Positions 52,864-64,000 of a stretch of DNA of 64,000 nucleotides are shown piece by piece. Position 1 is the first letter of the stretch; every line of letters starts with the position of its first letter. The position numbers and the translations under genes are program-made. The notes under the pieces were generated by a model. The model saw only the letters and a list, made by a program, of their open reading frames with translations, was not told the origin of the DNA and did no database searches. The DNA is from Gracilariopsis chorda (Eukaryota; Rhodophyta; Florideophyceae; Gracilariales; Gracilariaceae): positions 117,877 to 181,876 of the forward strand of contig NBIV01000190.1 of NCBI GenBank assembly GCA_003194525.1, written 5' to 3'.

Positions 52864-53833
52864 ATGGCAGCAGCGCCGCCACAGACTCCACCACCTCCAA
52901 GCCCAATGGCCACAATCTCCGCCGCCACATCACGCGCGCCGCGCACCCACGCCGCCGACGCGCAGCAACAAAAACGTCGCTACGGGCGCGCCATCAAGCA
53001 GCAAGCCGACGCGCAAGCTAAGCTTGCGCTCGCCAACCTTTTGCAAACCGGCGTGCCCAGCGTCAAGCAAGAGACCCCCAGCGCGCACCAGCTCTTCAAG
53101 GGTGCTGCCAAGCAGCGCCGCTCCGCGCAGACGCTCTTCAAACTCGCCAAAGCAAACATGGACAACCCCGTCTCATCCGCCACTGCGCAACGCGCTGTTC
53201 TACATGCTTCAAGAGTCGGTGCACCTCGAGAAAAGCGCCGAGGCGCTGCATGCCTCCGCCTCGTTGCTCTACCGTGCGCCGTACAAAAGCAGGTTTAAAT
53301 ATGACCCCGACCGCGCTGTGCAGCTTCACGAACGCGCCATCACTCACTTTTGTTCGCCAGTCACAGATTATCTGCGCTCTGTTGCCTACCTGCTCGCTTC
53401 CCATAAGGTCTCCAAGCACGACCCTGTGCGCAGCGTCGCCCTGTACAAACACTACATCAAGCTCACACAGGACCTTCGCTCCATGAACAACCTGGGTATT
53501 CTGTATCACTGCTGCAAGCCGTCCGTCAAACCCAACCGGCGTCGGGCGCGGATGTGGTATGAACGAGCGTTTAAACGAGCGCAGTTTCCGTACGCCCAAG
53601 CTCGTCCCGTCCCCACCTGCCCGCGCCGTGGCGCACCTGAATCGCGGCACCGTGCCTTTACACCGCGGCCTGTGTCGCCCGCCTTGAATGTCATTCCTTC
53701 CGCCTCTACCCGCCCGCCGCTCTTCCAGACATATTTCGCTTTCTGTCGTCTCACCACCGCCGCCACCATTCGCAGTACCGCATCTCTATTGCAACGTATA
53801 CACGCAAGAAGAAGCAGTTTATTGACATCATAA
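52864..53833 (+). pseudogene. Sel1-repeat-like gene inside the 5' LTR
   Basis: The first part reads from ATG 52864: an Ala/Pro-rich leader, then KRRYGRAIKQQADAQAKLAL and QRRSAQTLFKLAKANMD. Near 53160-53210 the protein-like reading moves to the frame with FYMLQESVHLEKSAEALHAS and continues: DPDRAVQLHERAITHF, DPVRSVALYKHYIKL, LRSMNNLGILYHC and RRRARMWYERAFKRAQ. The A-x2-L/W-Y-x-x-A/Y and A/S-M-N-N-L-G-x-L/I-Y blocks are the Sel1-like (SLR) repeat pattern, a TPR-like protein-binding fold. It is a captured cellular gene or a fragment of one; a second copy lies in the 3' LTR. Confidence 0.6.
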
Positions 53834-53852
53834 GGAAAGATGGTAGCATATA

Positions 53853-54281
53853 TTAGTCCTCCCTCTGCAATTCTTCATCTATTGCTGTGGCCACCGCAAG
53901 CATAACACCCCTCACAAGGGGACGCCGACGAATCCGCGCCACGAATACCATTCCTTCGAGAATCCCTTGTATATATAAAAGGGGAAGGCGCTCCAAACGA
54001 TATTGAAGGGAAGGCTGCAGCTCACCTACTTTCTGATGACCATCCGCTAGAGCCAGGAGTAGGCCACCAAACTGGGCAACATCGTGAGATGGGTTGATGG
54101 CGCTGTCCTCAGGCATCAGACCATACTCTGCCTGAATTGAGAGCGCCTCTTCGGTGGAAGGCCCGGCCTCGGAAGCTTCGTCATCGATGAAACGATTGCG
54201 TTTACAAGGTGGTTCCGGGGACGAATCGTCGGATATCTCTCGAACAAGCCTGGTGACATTCGGACGTGGATGTTTAGGCAT
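53853..54281 (-). CDS. 142-aa antisense ORF in the Gypsy LTR
   Basis: ATG 54281. It begins MPKHPRPNVTRLVREISDD, then a possible nuclear signal (PPCKRNRF) and an acidic/Ser segment. A helical C-terminal half has GGLLLALADGHQKVGELQPS, LQYRLERLPLLYIQGILEG and GVMLAVATAIDEELQRED. I do not recognise the family. It is intact in the 5' LTR, but in the 3' LTR the frame is broken by several single-base indels. It could be expressed from an antisense promoter in the LTR, or be a by-product. Confidence 0.4.
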   Translation of the reverse strand: MPKHPRPNVTRLVREISDDSSPEPPCKRNRFIDDEASEAGPSTEEALSIQAEYGLMPEDSAINPSHDVAQFGGLLLALADGHQKVGELQPSLQYRLERLPLLYIQGILEGMVFVARIRRRPLVRGVMLAVATAIDEELQRED

Positions 54282-54483
54282 AGTGGAGTGGTTGGAACAA
54301 TGTTGCTGGAATCATCTGGTGCGGGAACAACGTACTATATAGACTCAGAAATACCCTAGGAGGTACAATGCCTTTCGCCAAACTGGTCCGTCATGGCGAG
54401 GAAGTGTCCCATGACCGATTGTTATGAGTTGTTACTTAAACCTAGTATGCGAAACTAGAGGGTATTCATATAGAACGATTGTC

Positions 54484-54524
54484 TATAAAAGCCCGAGTTC
54501 GGTGGCCTCTAAGCCAACTCGGGC
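54484..54524 (+). promoter_or_regulatory. Gypsy LTR promoter: TATAAAA and adjoining stem
   Basis: TATAAAA (54484-54490) is followed directly by a 9-bp stem GCCCGAGTT (54491-54499) / AACTCGGGC (54516-54524). Transcription would be expected to start about 25-30 bp after the TATA box, inside or at the end of the stem. The 3' LTR repeats it at 63419. Confidence 0.55.
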
Positions 54525-55057
54525 CAGATCACTTCTCCTCTCTTCGGCAACCCCCACCTTCTCTTAGAGCAGTCTGCTCCTCCCTGCCATCAACCACACT
54601 TTTCCCCATCTACTCTTTCACTTGGTGCAGCTTGGTCTCCCGCACCTTTACACGTGCTTTTACTAACACCGCCCTTGTTTGGGCTCATCATCTGTGGCAC
54701 GGTGCACTTCGGCCGCATACTAGACCTAAATTCTTGATCGTGCGTGTTGGCCGTGGTGCTATATCAGGAGTGGTCATCAGCACTACGCTAGATCTAAGGT
54801 TTTGATCGCGTAGGTTATCCGCTGGTGCAGTCTCTTCGCTACATTGTCCCAAGCTTGTTCGCTTGTTATACAATCACTACCTGGTTCCTTTGCTACGTAA
54901 TACATTGGTTATTTGACGCAGTTTGTTTCTGTTTACTACATTGGCATTGCACGCCTGTGCTGGTACTCTCGAGCTACGATTCCATTTCTGACCCGCACTC
55001 CAGTGAACAAGGGTACAAAAAGGACTGTCATCGTCCGGTGTCGTGACAACGTGCAAC

Positions 55058-58000
55058 ATGACACTCACATGGTACTCTCGAGGAGGGCCAAACTCCTCGG
55101 AAGTTACAAGTGTGGTCTCTTTCGATGGAAGTTCTTCTGACGTTCGCAAGTTTCTTTTCTTTTATGAGAATGTCGCTACCAGAGGAAAGTCGAATGAGGA
55201 ACGGGCATTGGAGTTCCTTGGCTACCTCGAAGGTGAGGCATTCGAATTCTATTATGATAACTTTGCTTCAGACGGGGATTTAATTGCTGATGCATTCAAA
55301 TACGACACGGTAAAGGCAGCCTTCTTGGAACGGTTTGGTGGGATTGAGGAACCCGAGGAGTACATTCGCCAGGCTGTCTCCTTCAGGTTAGACTACGGTG
55401 ACTTGTTGGGATCATTAAAACGAATAGATACATGTTTCGAGAAGGCAGGATTCAACTCCGAGGCCAAGTTTGGGTTGCTTCGGAAGGCTGTGATGGAATT
55501 CTCAGATCTGGCACAATTTGTTATCTTTCGGGGAGCAGCCGACTATCAAGCATTGAAAAATCTTGTAAGAGCATTTGTGGCTGGGAAAAAGGTGCTCAGC
55601 TCCCATGGTGCCCTACATGTTCTGGCGCCCCCAAAGAAAATTCTACAGAAGGATAGGCCAAGCTCCCATGCTCCTCTCGAAGGCAAAGTAGATGAACTCA
55701 CAAGCCGGCTGGCACAGTTAACTATGTTAGTCAAGAAGAATCAAGCTGTGGATAAAAGGAATGAAGAGGATCGGCTCTGCGCATATTGTCAGCAATCAGG
55801 ACATTACTCGACTCGTTGCAACTTTAACCCTCATCGCAGTACGCGATGCGGGCGTTGTGGCAAGGTCGGCCACGCAAGGGCTTCGTGTTGGAAGAAAGAT
55901 GTCGATGTCGAGCGCAGGGTTGGATTCGACGACGTCCGAATAGATTCCGAAAGTGAGAATCGACTCAAGAAGAATGACAAGGGAAACAACGTGCAGAACA
56001 GCCAACAAACAAGTAATGTCTCCGTTGTCGTCGAGAACGAAAGTAATGAGGAATACGTGACCAAGACGAAGAGAACAGCTGACGGTGCACCAGTACCAAA
56101 GCAGCCTCGAACGGAAGGACCCATGCGGTTACCCTCTCTGCTTAACCCATCAGTAATAATAGAGAAGGAACCTCATGGCTTGTCAAAACATGCAGTAAGT
56201 CCTAAGAAGCCCACTAAGAAACAAAAGATGCCACCTAGGAAGTCTTCCAGCAAATCAAAGCTAGAGGAACATGCAGGGAAGTATAATGTTCTTGAGGAAC
56301 TTGCAAATGCCTCCTCTGGAATCACCTTCGGCCAGCTTATTCGTGGTGATGCCGACGACGCTAAGAAGGATCTACGTCGCATATTATCAGGACGCACGTC
56401 CACTCGGCGTGTCAACTACGCTGAAGCCACAAACGAGACCCGACGGCTAAAGGTAGTCCCGGTAAAAGTATATGGAACTGAAGTACAAGCCTTACTGGAC
56501 TCAGGAGCAATACCAAATTTGCTCTCTGCAAACCTCACGCAAGACTTATCGCTGGAACCACTCCCAACGAATAGGAAGATTACAGTGGCTGACGGCACTA
56601 CCACCATTGTGCGTGGAGTCCTTCATGACGTTCCGGTAAAGTTTGGGACAGTGCGCGTTCCGTTAGAATTCCTCGTGGTTGACAAGTCTCCCTTTAGTGT
56701 TATTATAGAGTGTCCGACCTTAGAACGCCTAGGGGCATGTATTGACCTGGGGACACAAGAAGTATCACTCAACTACCAAGGAAAATCTGTCACTCTTTGT
56801 TTAGACCATGAGCGTGGAAGAATGGGCGACACTCCCATAGACTCTGGAACAGACAGTGAAGACTTTACGTCAGATTCAGAAGTCTTTCTTTCCGATACAG
56901 ATTCAGATTCGGAACAAGAAGAATTAGATGTTGTCATGTTGGAGACCGAAAAGAAGAATGCCGAACTATCTTTAACTTCACTGCAGAAATTAACCGCCGA
57001 AGAAGTGTTAATTGTGGGTATGACCACCAATGAGGAACGAATTGAACACGAGGCGCTTCAAATGACAAATGGTGGTACACCACCACCTTCTCCAGATCAA
57101 GCATTAGAAGAGGAACGAGCCGAAGAGCAACAAGATGTTCCAGGGTACTTAAGAAGTGAAAGAAGAGGTGATGAAACTGTCTTCCGCGATCGTTTTACAG
57201 ATGGTATGCAACCACAACCGTCCACCGAACGCATCAACAGTGTCGACGAGGAAAGGAATGAACATGCCGAGAACAACAGTAGCGAGGATTCATCGACAGA
57301 GTCTGCCCATTCTGTCCCGCCGGATCCAGTATTACGAATCCCAATTATGGATCATGCAGTTGTACTTCCAACTCCTGAGACCACCCGCACTTCAGATACA
57401 TTTGAGATACTTGTCGAACGCAGGGAGCCAGAGGTGGGTCCAGGAGATCCCATACCTCTACAAGTTCGAGACTTCCCGATCAATCATAGATTTCGGATAG
57501 AAGTGGAAAATACAACAGATTTCGCCCTCGTTCTGGACCCCTTAGGCAATCAGGGAGAGGGATCACAAGAAGTTCGAGATCGCCCTGAGGCGCGGGATAG
57601 TGAACAGGACATGAGGGAGAGCGATTCCTGCGCATCTGAAGGCGAACTTGGCATTGATGAACAAGAGAATCCTGTGATGACATACCCTGGAGGAATAGTT
57701 GAGTATGAGGTTCATCCCTCACAGAATTTGCACAATAACGAGCATGATCAACGAGAACCACAGGAAAGGCGGGAAGTTGGTGATAATATCCATGTATCCC
57801 AAGATGGGCGAGGACATTTCATTCTCCGATATCCTGATGGACATATAGAAATTGTCATACCTGAGGACTACGAAGATCCTCAAGCAAATAACTCTACCGA
57901 CAACAGCGAGAACGGTCAAGGTGAAGCAGCCCAGCGATCTGATACCACCGGGCCAACTGAGGATCAAATAGTTCCGAACAGCTTAGAAAACGAGCCCATT

Positions 58001-61000
58001 AATCACCCCATGAACGAGTCAGCAGCAAACATGCGTCGCTCTGAAGATCTACAGAGTGTGCCACGCCTACGAGAAAACGATACAATGGATGATACTAGAA
58101 ACCATGTTTTGCTCGTCTCATCCAACAACGATATATCAGAAACGCCTGGTGGAGTTCATAATCTTACAGAAGCAGCCTCGCAAGATCCAGATCGATTGGG
58201 AATGCTCAATGAAAAGTTACGCCATATTCCCCAACCAGGACGCTCGGCATTGCTGGATGTGATTGAAAACGCAGAGCTCGTCGCTTGGTCTTTGCATGAT
58301 CTTCGACCAGTGAACGTACCAGTGATGCATGAGTTCACGTTAGAAACCGATACACCTATTCATTCTCGTGTACGCAGATTGCCACCAAAATACGACAGGG
58401 TTGTACAAGAGGAAATCGACAAGATGTTAGTAGCCGGTATCATCAAGCCGAGCTGTTCGCAATGGTCATTTCCAATTGTTATCGCCCTCAAAAAGGACGG
58501 AAGGCCTCGCTTCTGTATCGACTACCGAGCGTTGAACTCTGTGATGAAAGCAGACCGTTGGCCATTACCTCACATGGATCAAGTGTTTGATGACCTTCGT
58601 GGATGCAAGTTCTTTACCACTTTGGACATGTTTTCAGGCTACTGGCAAATACGGATGGCACCCAGATGTAAGGAGATGACTACTTTCATCTGCCGTCAGG
58701 GGACCTATCAATTTGAGGTAATGCCGTTTGGATTAATGAATGCACCCTCAACGTTTCAGAGAATGATGGATTCCATATTGGGAAGGATTGCGTTTGCTCG
58801 CGTATACATTGATGATGTTGTTATCTTCTCGGACACTCTCGATGACCATGTAAAACATGTCATCTACGTATTGGAAGTCATCGCAGAACATGGCCTCAAG
58901 CTGAAAATATCAAAGTGTCACTTTGCTCAGCCTCGAATAGAACTACTGGGACATATGGTGGATTCTGACGGGATAAGTGTTGATACGAAGAAGATCCAAG
59001 TGATACGTGAGGCCCCTTTACCAACTACAACGACGGAGCTCAGAAGCTTCCTAGGACTTGCGGGATACTACAGACGCTTCATCAAGGGATTTGCTGATAC
59101 GGCATCTGCCTTGCACGCAGCCACATCGGGTAAGAAGAAGCTTAAGTTTTCAGATGATATGAAGAAAGCGTTTGAGGAGTTAAAACTCAAGCTTACATCA
59201 GCACCAGTACTGGCATTTCCGAACTTTGACTTGCCCTTTCGTGTCGAGACGGACGCGTCGTCAGTGGCTGTCGCAGCAATCCTTGCACAGAAAAAGGAAG
59301 ACGGCAAGTTTCACCCGATTTAGTTTGCATCTCGCACCATGAATGATTCGGAACGCCGTTATTCAGTTTGCGAAAGGGAGGCACTAGCGGTCATGTTTGC
59401 GTTAACAAAGTTTCGTATCTACCTATTGGGATCCAGGCCGTTCCAACTCGTCACGGATCACCAAGCACTTAAGTATGCGTTTCAAAAGAAGGATATACAT
59501 GGACGACTCGCCAGATGGTTAGATCGCCTTGCCGAATATGAATTTGAAATCATCTATCGTCCCGGTTCCAAAAACCTGGCGGCTGACTTTCTTTCGCGAT
59601 ACGCTCACCAAACATGTGGCAGTAGTTCGAATGAAGACGACGCTGCGCTGTCTATCGCTAACCCTCAAGACACGTCTTTCGCCGGACTAGAGCCTTATTA
59701 TGCAAATATTGGTCGATACATGAGTGGAATGACAATTGAGGAACCCGATCCAAAGATCCGAGCGGCCATCAAAAGGAATTCGAAGAAGTTCGTGGCCTGG
59801 GATGGCAAACTCTACAGAAGTACAGGGTCAGGCCTGGTACTAGTTCCCGTTTTAGTTGATCGACCAGGACTCATTCGAACATTTCATGATGACATTGGGC
59901 ATTGGGATATATCATCGACAAAATCATTCATGAAAGATCGCTTCTGGTGGAGCACGATGCTAGCAGATATAACCAACTATGTGCACAGCTGCACTAGCTG
60001 TCAGCATGCGGCACCTCTTGTGAAGTATCAGACGACGCAGAGACTGCCCTTAACCCAATTATTTCACACCTTTTCGGTGGACTTTGCCGGCCCACTACCA
60101 ACCACGAGCTCGGGGAAACGGTTCCTTCTAATCGGAGTTGAACATCTCACGGGTTGGCCACTTGCAATAGCTAGTGAAACATCTACGGCAACAGTCGTAC
60201 TCCAATTCGTAGAGAAGGAAATCATACAGCCTTTCGGGTACCCTAGCACGATTATTTCAGACAATGCTACAGCTTTCATGGCTAATTCAGTTCAGGAATT
60301 TATGAAGCAGAAAGGGACCACCTGGAAGTCCGTCTTGGCATACGCTCCTATGTCAAATGGACGTGCCGAGAGAATGGTTGGGACGATCAAACACAGTATA
60401 ACCAAGATGATTTCCGACGGAAATTCAGAATGGGACAGTCAACTGGACAAAGTGCTCTTTGGATATCGCCGGCGTAAGCTCAGCTGCAATTACTCGCCCT
60501 TCGAGTTGTTGTATGGAGTCCGTGCACGGATGCATCCTTCGGACCCCGGGTCTCTCATTACAAAAGCCACCATCAGTAACCGCCTACATGAGAATTTGGT
60601 GTGTTCCACTCACCGAGCATGGCGCATAATTAAGCAACCAAGCCATCATAGTAATCCCAGATACGCGCACAAGTTTAAGGTAGGCGATGAGGTGTTGGTT
60701 ACACGAGGAAAGGCTCTGAACCGCAATGTTAAATGGCCTCCATTCAAGCCTAGGTACTATGGTCCATGCAGGATTATCCGCGCAAACCATCCACGCTACG
60801 TCTTGATTTCACCGAATCAACGATACAGCAGGAAACCAATTCATGCTAGACGTTTGAAGCTTTATCACCCCAGGCCAGAACATCTATGCCCCAACGCAGT
60901 CATGACTATCACTGAGGATGAGAATCAAGGTGAATATACCCATGTCGAACAAAACAACACTATCAAAGTCTTGCCTCTTATGGTAGACTACAACATTTTC

Positions 61001-61444
61001 GACATGGACGATAGCCTTCAAGATCTCGTCGTGGCTGGGCGTCGTATATTTCTGTGGCTTGCAGACCTACAAGAATCTCCTCCCGCACGGGAGAAAATCA
61101 CCTGGACAACCATGCATCTCTGTCTGTCACTTTACAAGCTTAATGGACCTCTGCTGGTTGAGAGTGTTCTTATGACATTACGCAGACTCGTTGGAAGAAT
61201 CCACCCCCGCTTAGGACGTTCCGTTGACCCTGCATTCCTTATCTACCTGTATCACTTCACAGTCGGTAGATATGGACACATTCCTCGTGAACACACTTAT
61301 GAAAAAGAAACAGCTGCTTTCATACCGCTGATGGGGAGGGGACAAGACTTTGTACTACAATATGAACCTGACATGAATCGCATGATGATTCCATTCCCCT
61401 TCCGCTACCAGGTAACCTCGCCTGAGCTCCAGTACCAACATTGA
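55058..61444 (+). CDS. Gypsy gag-pol polyprotein with one in-frame TAG
   Basis: ATG 55058 lies in the last bases of the 5' LTR, and the frame reads through the candidate primer-binding site. It is open to 61444 (2128 aa) except TAG at 59321-59323 (codon about 1422), between HPI and FASRTM, where relatives usually have Gln. Gag: about 230 residues, then two zinc knuckles near 240 (CAYCQQSGHYSTRC, CGRCGKVGHARASC). Protease ALLDSGAIPNLL near 480. A long acidic/polar linker (about 580-1090). RT LDMFSGYWQIRM and YIDDVVIFS near 1249. RNase H TDASSVAVAAI. Integrase H2C2 finger, then SVDFAGP, IISDNATAF and GRAERM (about 1674, 1734, 1770). About 190 residues follow the integrase without a chromodomain. 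Truncated or readthrough product unless the TAG is bypassed. Confidence 0.92.
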
Positions 61445-61634
61445 TGACCGGTGTTTCATACCATACTATATGAAGAAGACAACTTTATTTGGGAATACAT
61501 TCTGGTCTGCATCCTTTGATAAGTTCTTTGTCGAATCTGGCATATTCTAAAAAGCTATCTGGCTATTACGGATAAAAATCGATACCGCTGAAAGGTTTCG
61601 GTCGCCCGGGCGAAGCGACCGCTGAGTGGGGGAG

Positions 61635-64000
61635 TGTTAGGCATTCCTCCCCCAACTGTTGCCCTAAGTGAAAAAGACTGGGAGGGGGTGGAGTCCCTAT
61701 GAGATTCGATCTCATTTTAAGGGCCAACCCCCTCTCGCCGCTTCCACCCCAGGGGTCTCTCGCCTTCAGCGTGGCGACCAACACGCGAACTCGTCGCGCC
61801 GCTGATGGCAGCAGCGCCGCCACAGACTCCACCACCTCCAAGCCCAATGGCCACAATCTCCGCCGCCACATCACGCGCGCCGCGCACCCACGCCGCCGAC
61901 GCGCAGCAACAAAAACGTCGCTACGGGCGCGCCATCAAGCAGCAAGCCGACGCGCAAGCTAAGCTTGCGCTCGCCAACCTTTTGCAAACCGGCGTGCCCA
62001 GCGTCAAGCAAGAGACCCCCAGCGCGCACCAGCTCTTCAAGGGTGCTGCCAAGCAGCGCCGCTCCGCGCAGACGCTCTTCAAACTCGCCAAAGCAAACAT
62101 GGACAACCCCGTCTCATCCGCCACTGCGCAACGCGCTGTTCTACATGCTTCAAGAGTCGGTGCACCTCGAGAAAAGCGCCGAGGCGCTGCATGCCTCCGC
62201 CTCGTTGCTCTACCGTGCGCCGTACAAAAAGCAGGTTTAAATATGACCCCGACCGCGCTGTGCAGCTTCACGAACGCGCCATCACTCACTTTTGTTCGCC
62301 AGTCACAGATTATCTGCGCTCTGTTGCCTACCTGCTCGCTTCCCATAAGGTCTCCAAGCACGACCCTGTGCGCAGCGTCGCCCTGTACAAACACTACATC
62401 AAGCTCACACAGGACCTTCGCTCCATGAACAACCTGGGTATTCTGTATCACTGCTGCAAGCCGTCCGTCAAACCCAACCGGCGTCGGGCGCGGATGTGGT
62501 ATGAACGAGCGTTTAAACGAGCGCAGTTTCCGTACGCCCAAGCTCGTCCCGTCCCCACCTGCCCGCGCCGTGGCGCACCTGAATCGCGGCACCGTGCCTT
62601 TACACCGCGGCCTGTGTCGCCCGCCTTGAATGTCATTCCTTCCGCCTCTACCCGCCGCCGCTCTTCCAGACATATTTCGCTTTCTGTCGTCTCACCACCG
62701 CCGCCACCATTCGCAGTACCGCATCTCTATTGCAACGTATACACGCAAGAAGAAGCAGTTTATTGACATCATAAGGAAAGATGGTAGATATATTAGTCCT
62801 CCCTCTGCAATTCTTCATCTATTGCTGTGGCCACCGCAAGCATAACACCCTCACAAGGGGACGCCGACGAATCCGCGCCACGAATACCATTCCTTCGAGA
62901 ATCCCTTGTATATATAAAAGGGAAGGCGCTCCAAACGATATTGAAGGGAAGGCTGCAGCTCACCTACTTTTGATGACCATCCGCTAGAGCCAGGAGTAGG
63001 CCACCAAACTGGGCAACATCGTGGATGGGTTGATGGGCTGTCCTCAGGCATCAGACCATACTCTGCCTGAATTGAGAGCGCCTCTTCGGTGGAAAGGCCC
63101 GGCCTCGGAAGCTTCGTCATCGATGAAACGATTGCGTTTACAAGGTGGTTCCGGGGACGAATCGTCGGATATCTCTCGAACAAGCCTGGTGACATTCGGA
63201 CGTGGATGTTTAGGCATAGTGGAGTGGTTGGAACATGTTGCTGGAATCATCTGGTGCGGGAACAACGTACTATATAGACTCAGAAATACCCTAGGAGGTA
63301 CAATGCCTTTCGCCAAACTGGTCCGTCATGGCGAGGAAGTGTCCCATGACCGATTGTTATGAGTTGTTACTTAAACCTAGTATGCGAAACTAGAGGGTAT
63401 TCATATAGAACGATTGTCTATAAAAGCCCGAGTTCGGTGGCCTCTAAGCCAACTCGGGCCAGATCACTTCTCCTCTCTTCGGCAACCCCCACCTTCTCTT
63501 AGAGCAGTCTGCTCCTCCCTGCCATCAACCACACTTTTCCCCATCTACTCTTTCACTTGGTGCAGCTTGGTCTCCCGCACCTTTACACGTGCTTTTACTA
63601 ACACCGCCCTTGTTTGGGCTCATCATCTGTGGCACGGTGCACTTCGGCCGCATACTAGACCTAAAGTCTTGATCGTGCGTGTTGGCCGTGGTGCTATATC
63701 AGGAGTGGTCATCAGCACTACGCTAGATCTAAGGTTTTGATCGCGTAGGTTATCCGCTGGTGCAGTCTCTTCGCTACATTGTCCCAAGCTTGTTCGCTTG
63801 TTATACAATCACTACCTGGTTCCTTTGCTACGTAATACATTGGTTATTTGACGCAGTTTGTTTCTGTTTACTACATTGGCATTGCACGCCTGTGCTGGTA
63901 CTCTCGAGCTACGATTCCATTTCTGACCCGCACTCCAGTGAACAAGGGTACAAAAAGGACTGTCATCGTCCGGTGTCGTGACAACGTGCAACATGACACT
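61635..64000 (+). repeat. Gypsy 3' LTR, cut by the window end
   Basis: Aligns with 52694-55065 throughout. The TATA box is at 63419-63425. Differences from the 5' LTR are nearly all indels (near 62229, 62655, 62786, 62850, 62921, 62970, 63022, 63093 and 63236). Confidence 0.93.
61805..62766 (+). pseudogene. Sel1-repeat-like gene inside the 3' LTR
   Basis: Second copy of 52864-53833. An extra A near 62229 and a missing base near 62655 shift the frame relative to the 5' copy, so the Sel1-like half begins in a new frame around 62224. Confidence 0.55.

Larger units (their letters stand above)
52694..55069 (+). repeat. Gypsy 5' LTR (~2.38 kb)
   Basis: Unusually long LTR. The match to 61635-64000 is near perfect; I count about ten single-base or two-base indels and only one clear substitution (54731 region, AAATTC against AAAGTC). 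It carries TATAAAA at 54484, a Sel1-repeat-like reading frame on the sense strand and a 142-aa frame on the antisense strand. Confidence 0.93.
52694..61634 (+). mobile_element. Gypsy-type LTR retrotransposon (5' LTR and internal region)
   Basis: 5' LTR 52694-55069, internal region 55070-61634, 3' LTR from 61635 to beyond the window. LTRs begin TGTTAGGCATTCC. The candidate primer-binding site TGGTACTCTCGAGG starts at 55070, and a polypurine tract GAGTGGGGGAG ends at 61634. Domain order protease, RT, RNase H, integrase is that of Gypsy (Metaviridae-type) elements. A near-identical LTR pair means a recent insertion. The target duplication cannot be checked because the right end is outside the window. 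Confidence 0.93.

Noticed and set aside
34878-61444. Alternative genetic code (TAA/TAG as Gln) to explain in-frame stops
   Set aside because: Intact genes here (MULE, pogo-like, recombinase, Cys-rich) end with TAA, the MULE and pogo frames contain no internal stops, and TGA is affected equally. Mutation is simpler.

Overview
The window is a nuclear eukaryotic segment that is mostly transposable elements, with only a few host-like genes between them. At least eight element types are present: Mutator-like (MULE), CACTA/EnSpm, a tyrosine-recombinase (Crypton-like) gene, Copia, Helitron, PIF/Harbinger, pogo/Tc1-like and Gypsy. The few non-transposon genes are compact and largely intronless: a secreted cysteine-repeat protein, a RING protein, a tiny Cys/Pro-rich protein and a methionine sulfoxide reductase B fragment with a plastid-type leader. 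This suits a repeat-rich, intron-poor alga, and a red alga is my best guess. That assignment is inference; no marker gene proves it.

Layout. 1-5.7 kb: unassigned DNA, a secreted Cys-rich gene (1995-3023), a 27-bp-arm foldback (3671-3725) and a cluster of GATTGCAATC palindromes (4272-4701). 5752-11473: a complete MULE with 343-bp inverted repeats, a perfect 9-bp target duplication and one intact ~1560-residue protein carrying an Ulp1-like domain and a transposase. 11.5-14 kb: a frameshifted Cys-rich gene, a Cys/Pro repeat gene and a RING-like gene. 14.97-24.1 kb: a CACTA TNP2-type gene on the minus strand, a divergent tyrosine recombinase, a 141-bp palindromic satellite with 3-unit higher-order structure, and a minus-strand gene with a possible GCR1-like domain. 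24.7-28.8 kb: a decayed Copia element on the minus strand.

31.6-40.9 kb: ~540-bp structured repeats in both orientations, interrupted by a Helitron whose Rep-helicase frame is kept over 3.2 kb but holds ten in-frame stops. 41.1-41.4 kb: a 65-bp palindromic minisatellite. 43-46.8 kb: remains of a Harbinger pair (Myb-like protein, DDE nuclease). 48.26-50.11 kb: an intact pogo-like transposase. 51.8-52.1 kb: the MsrB fragment. 52.69-64 kb: a nearly complete young Gypsy element whose ~2.4-kb LTRs carry a Sel1-repeat-like gene on the sense strand and a 142-aa ORF on the antisense strand; the 3' LTR runs off the window.

The MULE and Gypsy elements are recent (nearly identical terminal repeats). 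Helitron, Copia, CACTA and Harbinger are older and carry nonsense codons. Most differences between the two Gypsy LTRs are single-base indels, so some single-base frameshifts elsewhere may be sequence errors rather than real lesions.
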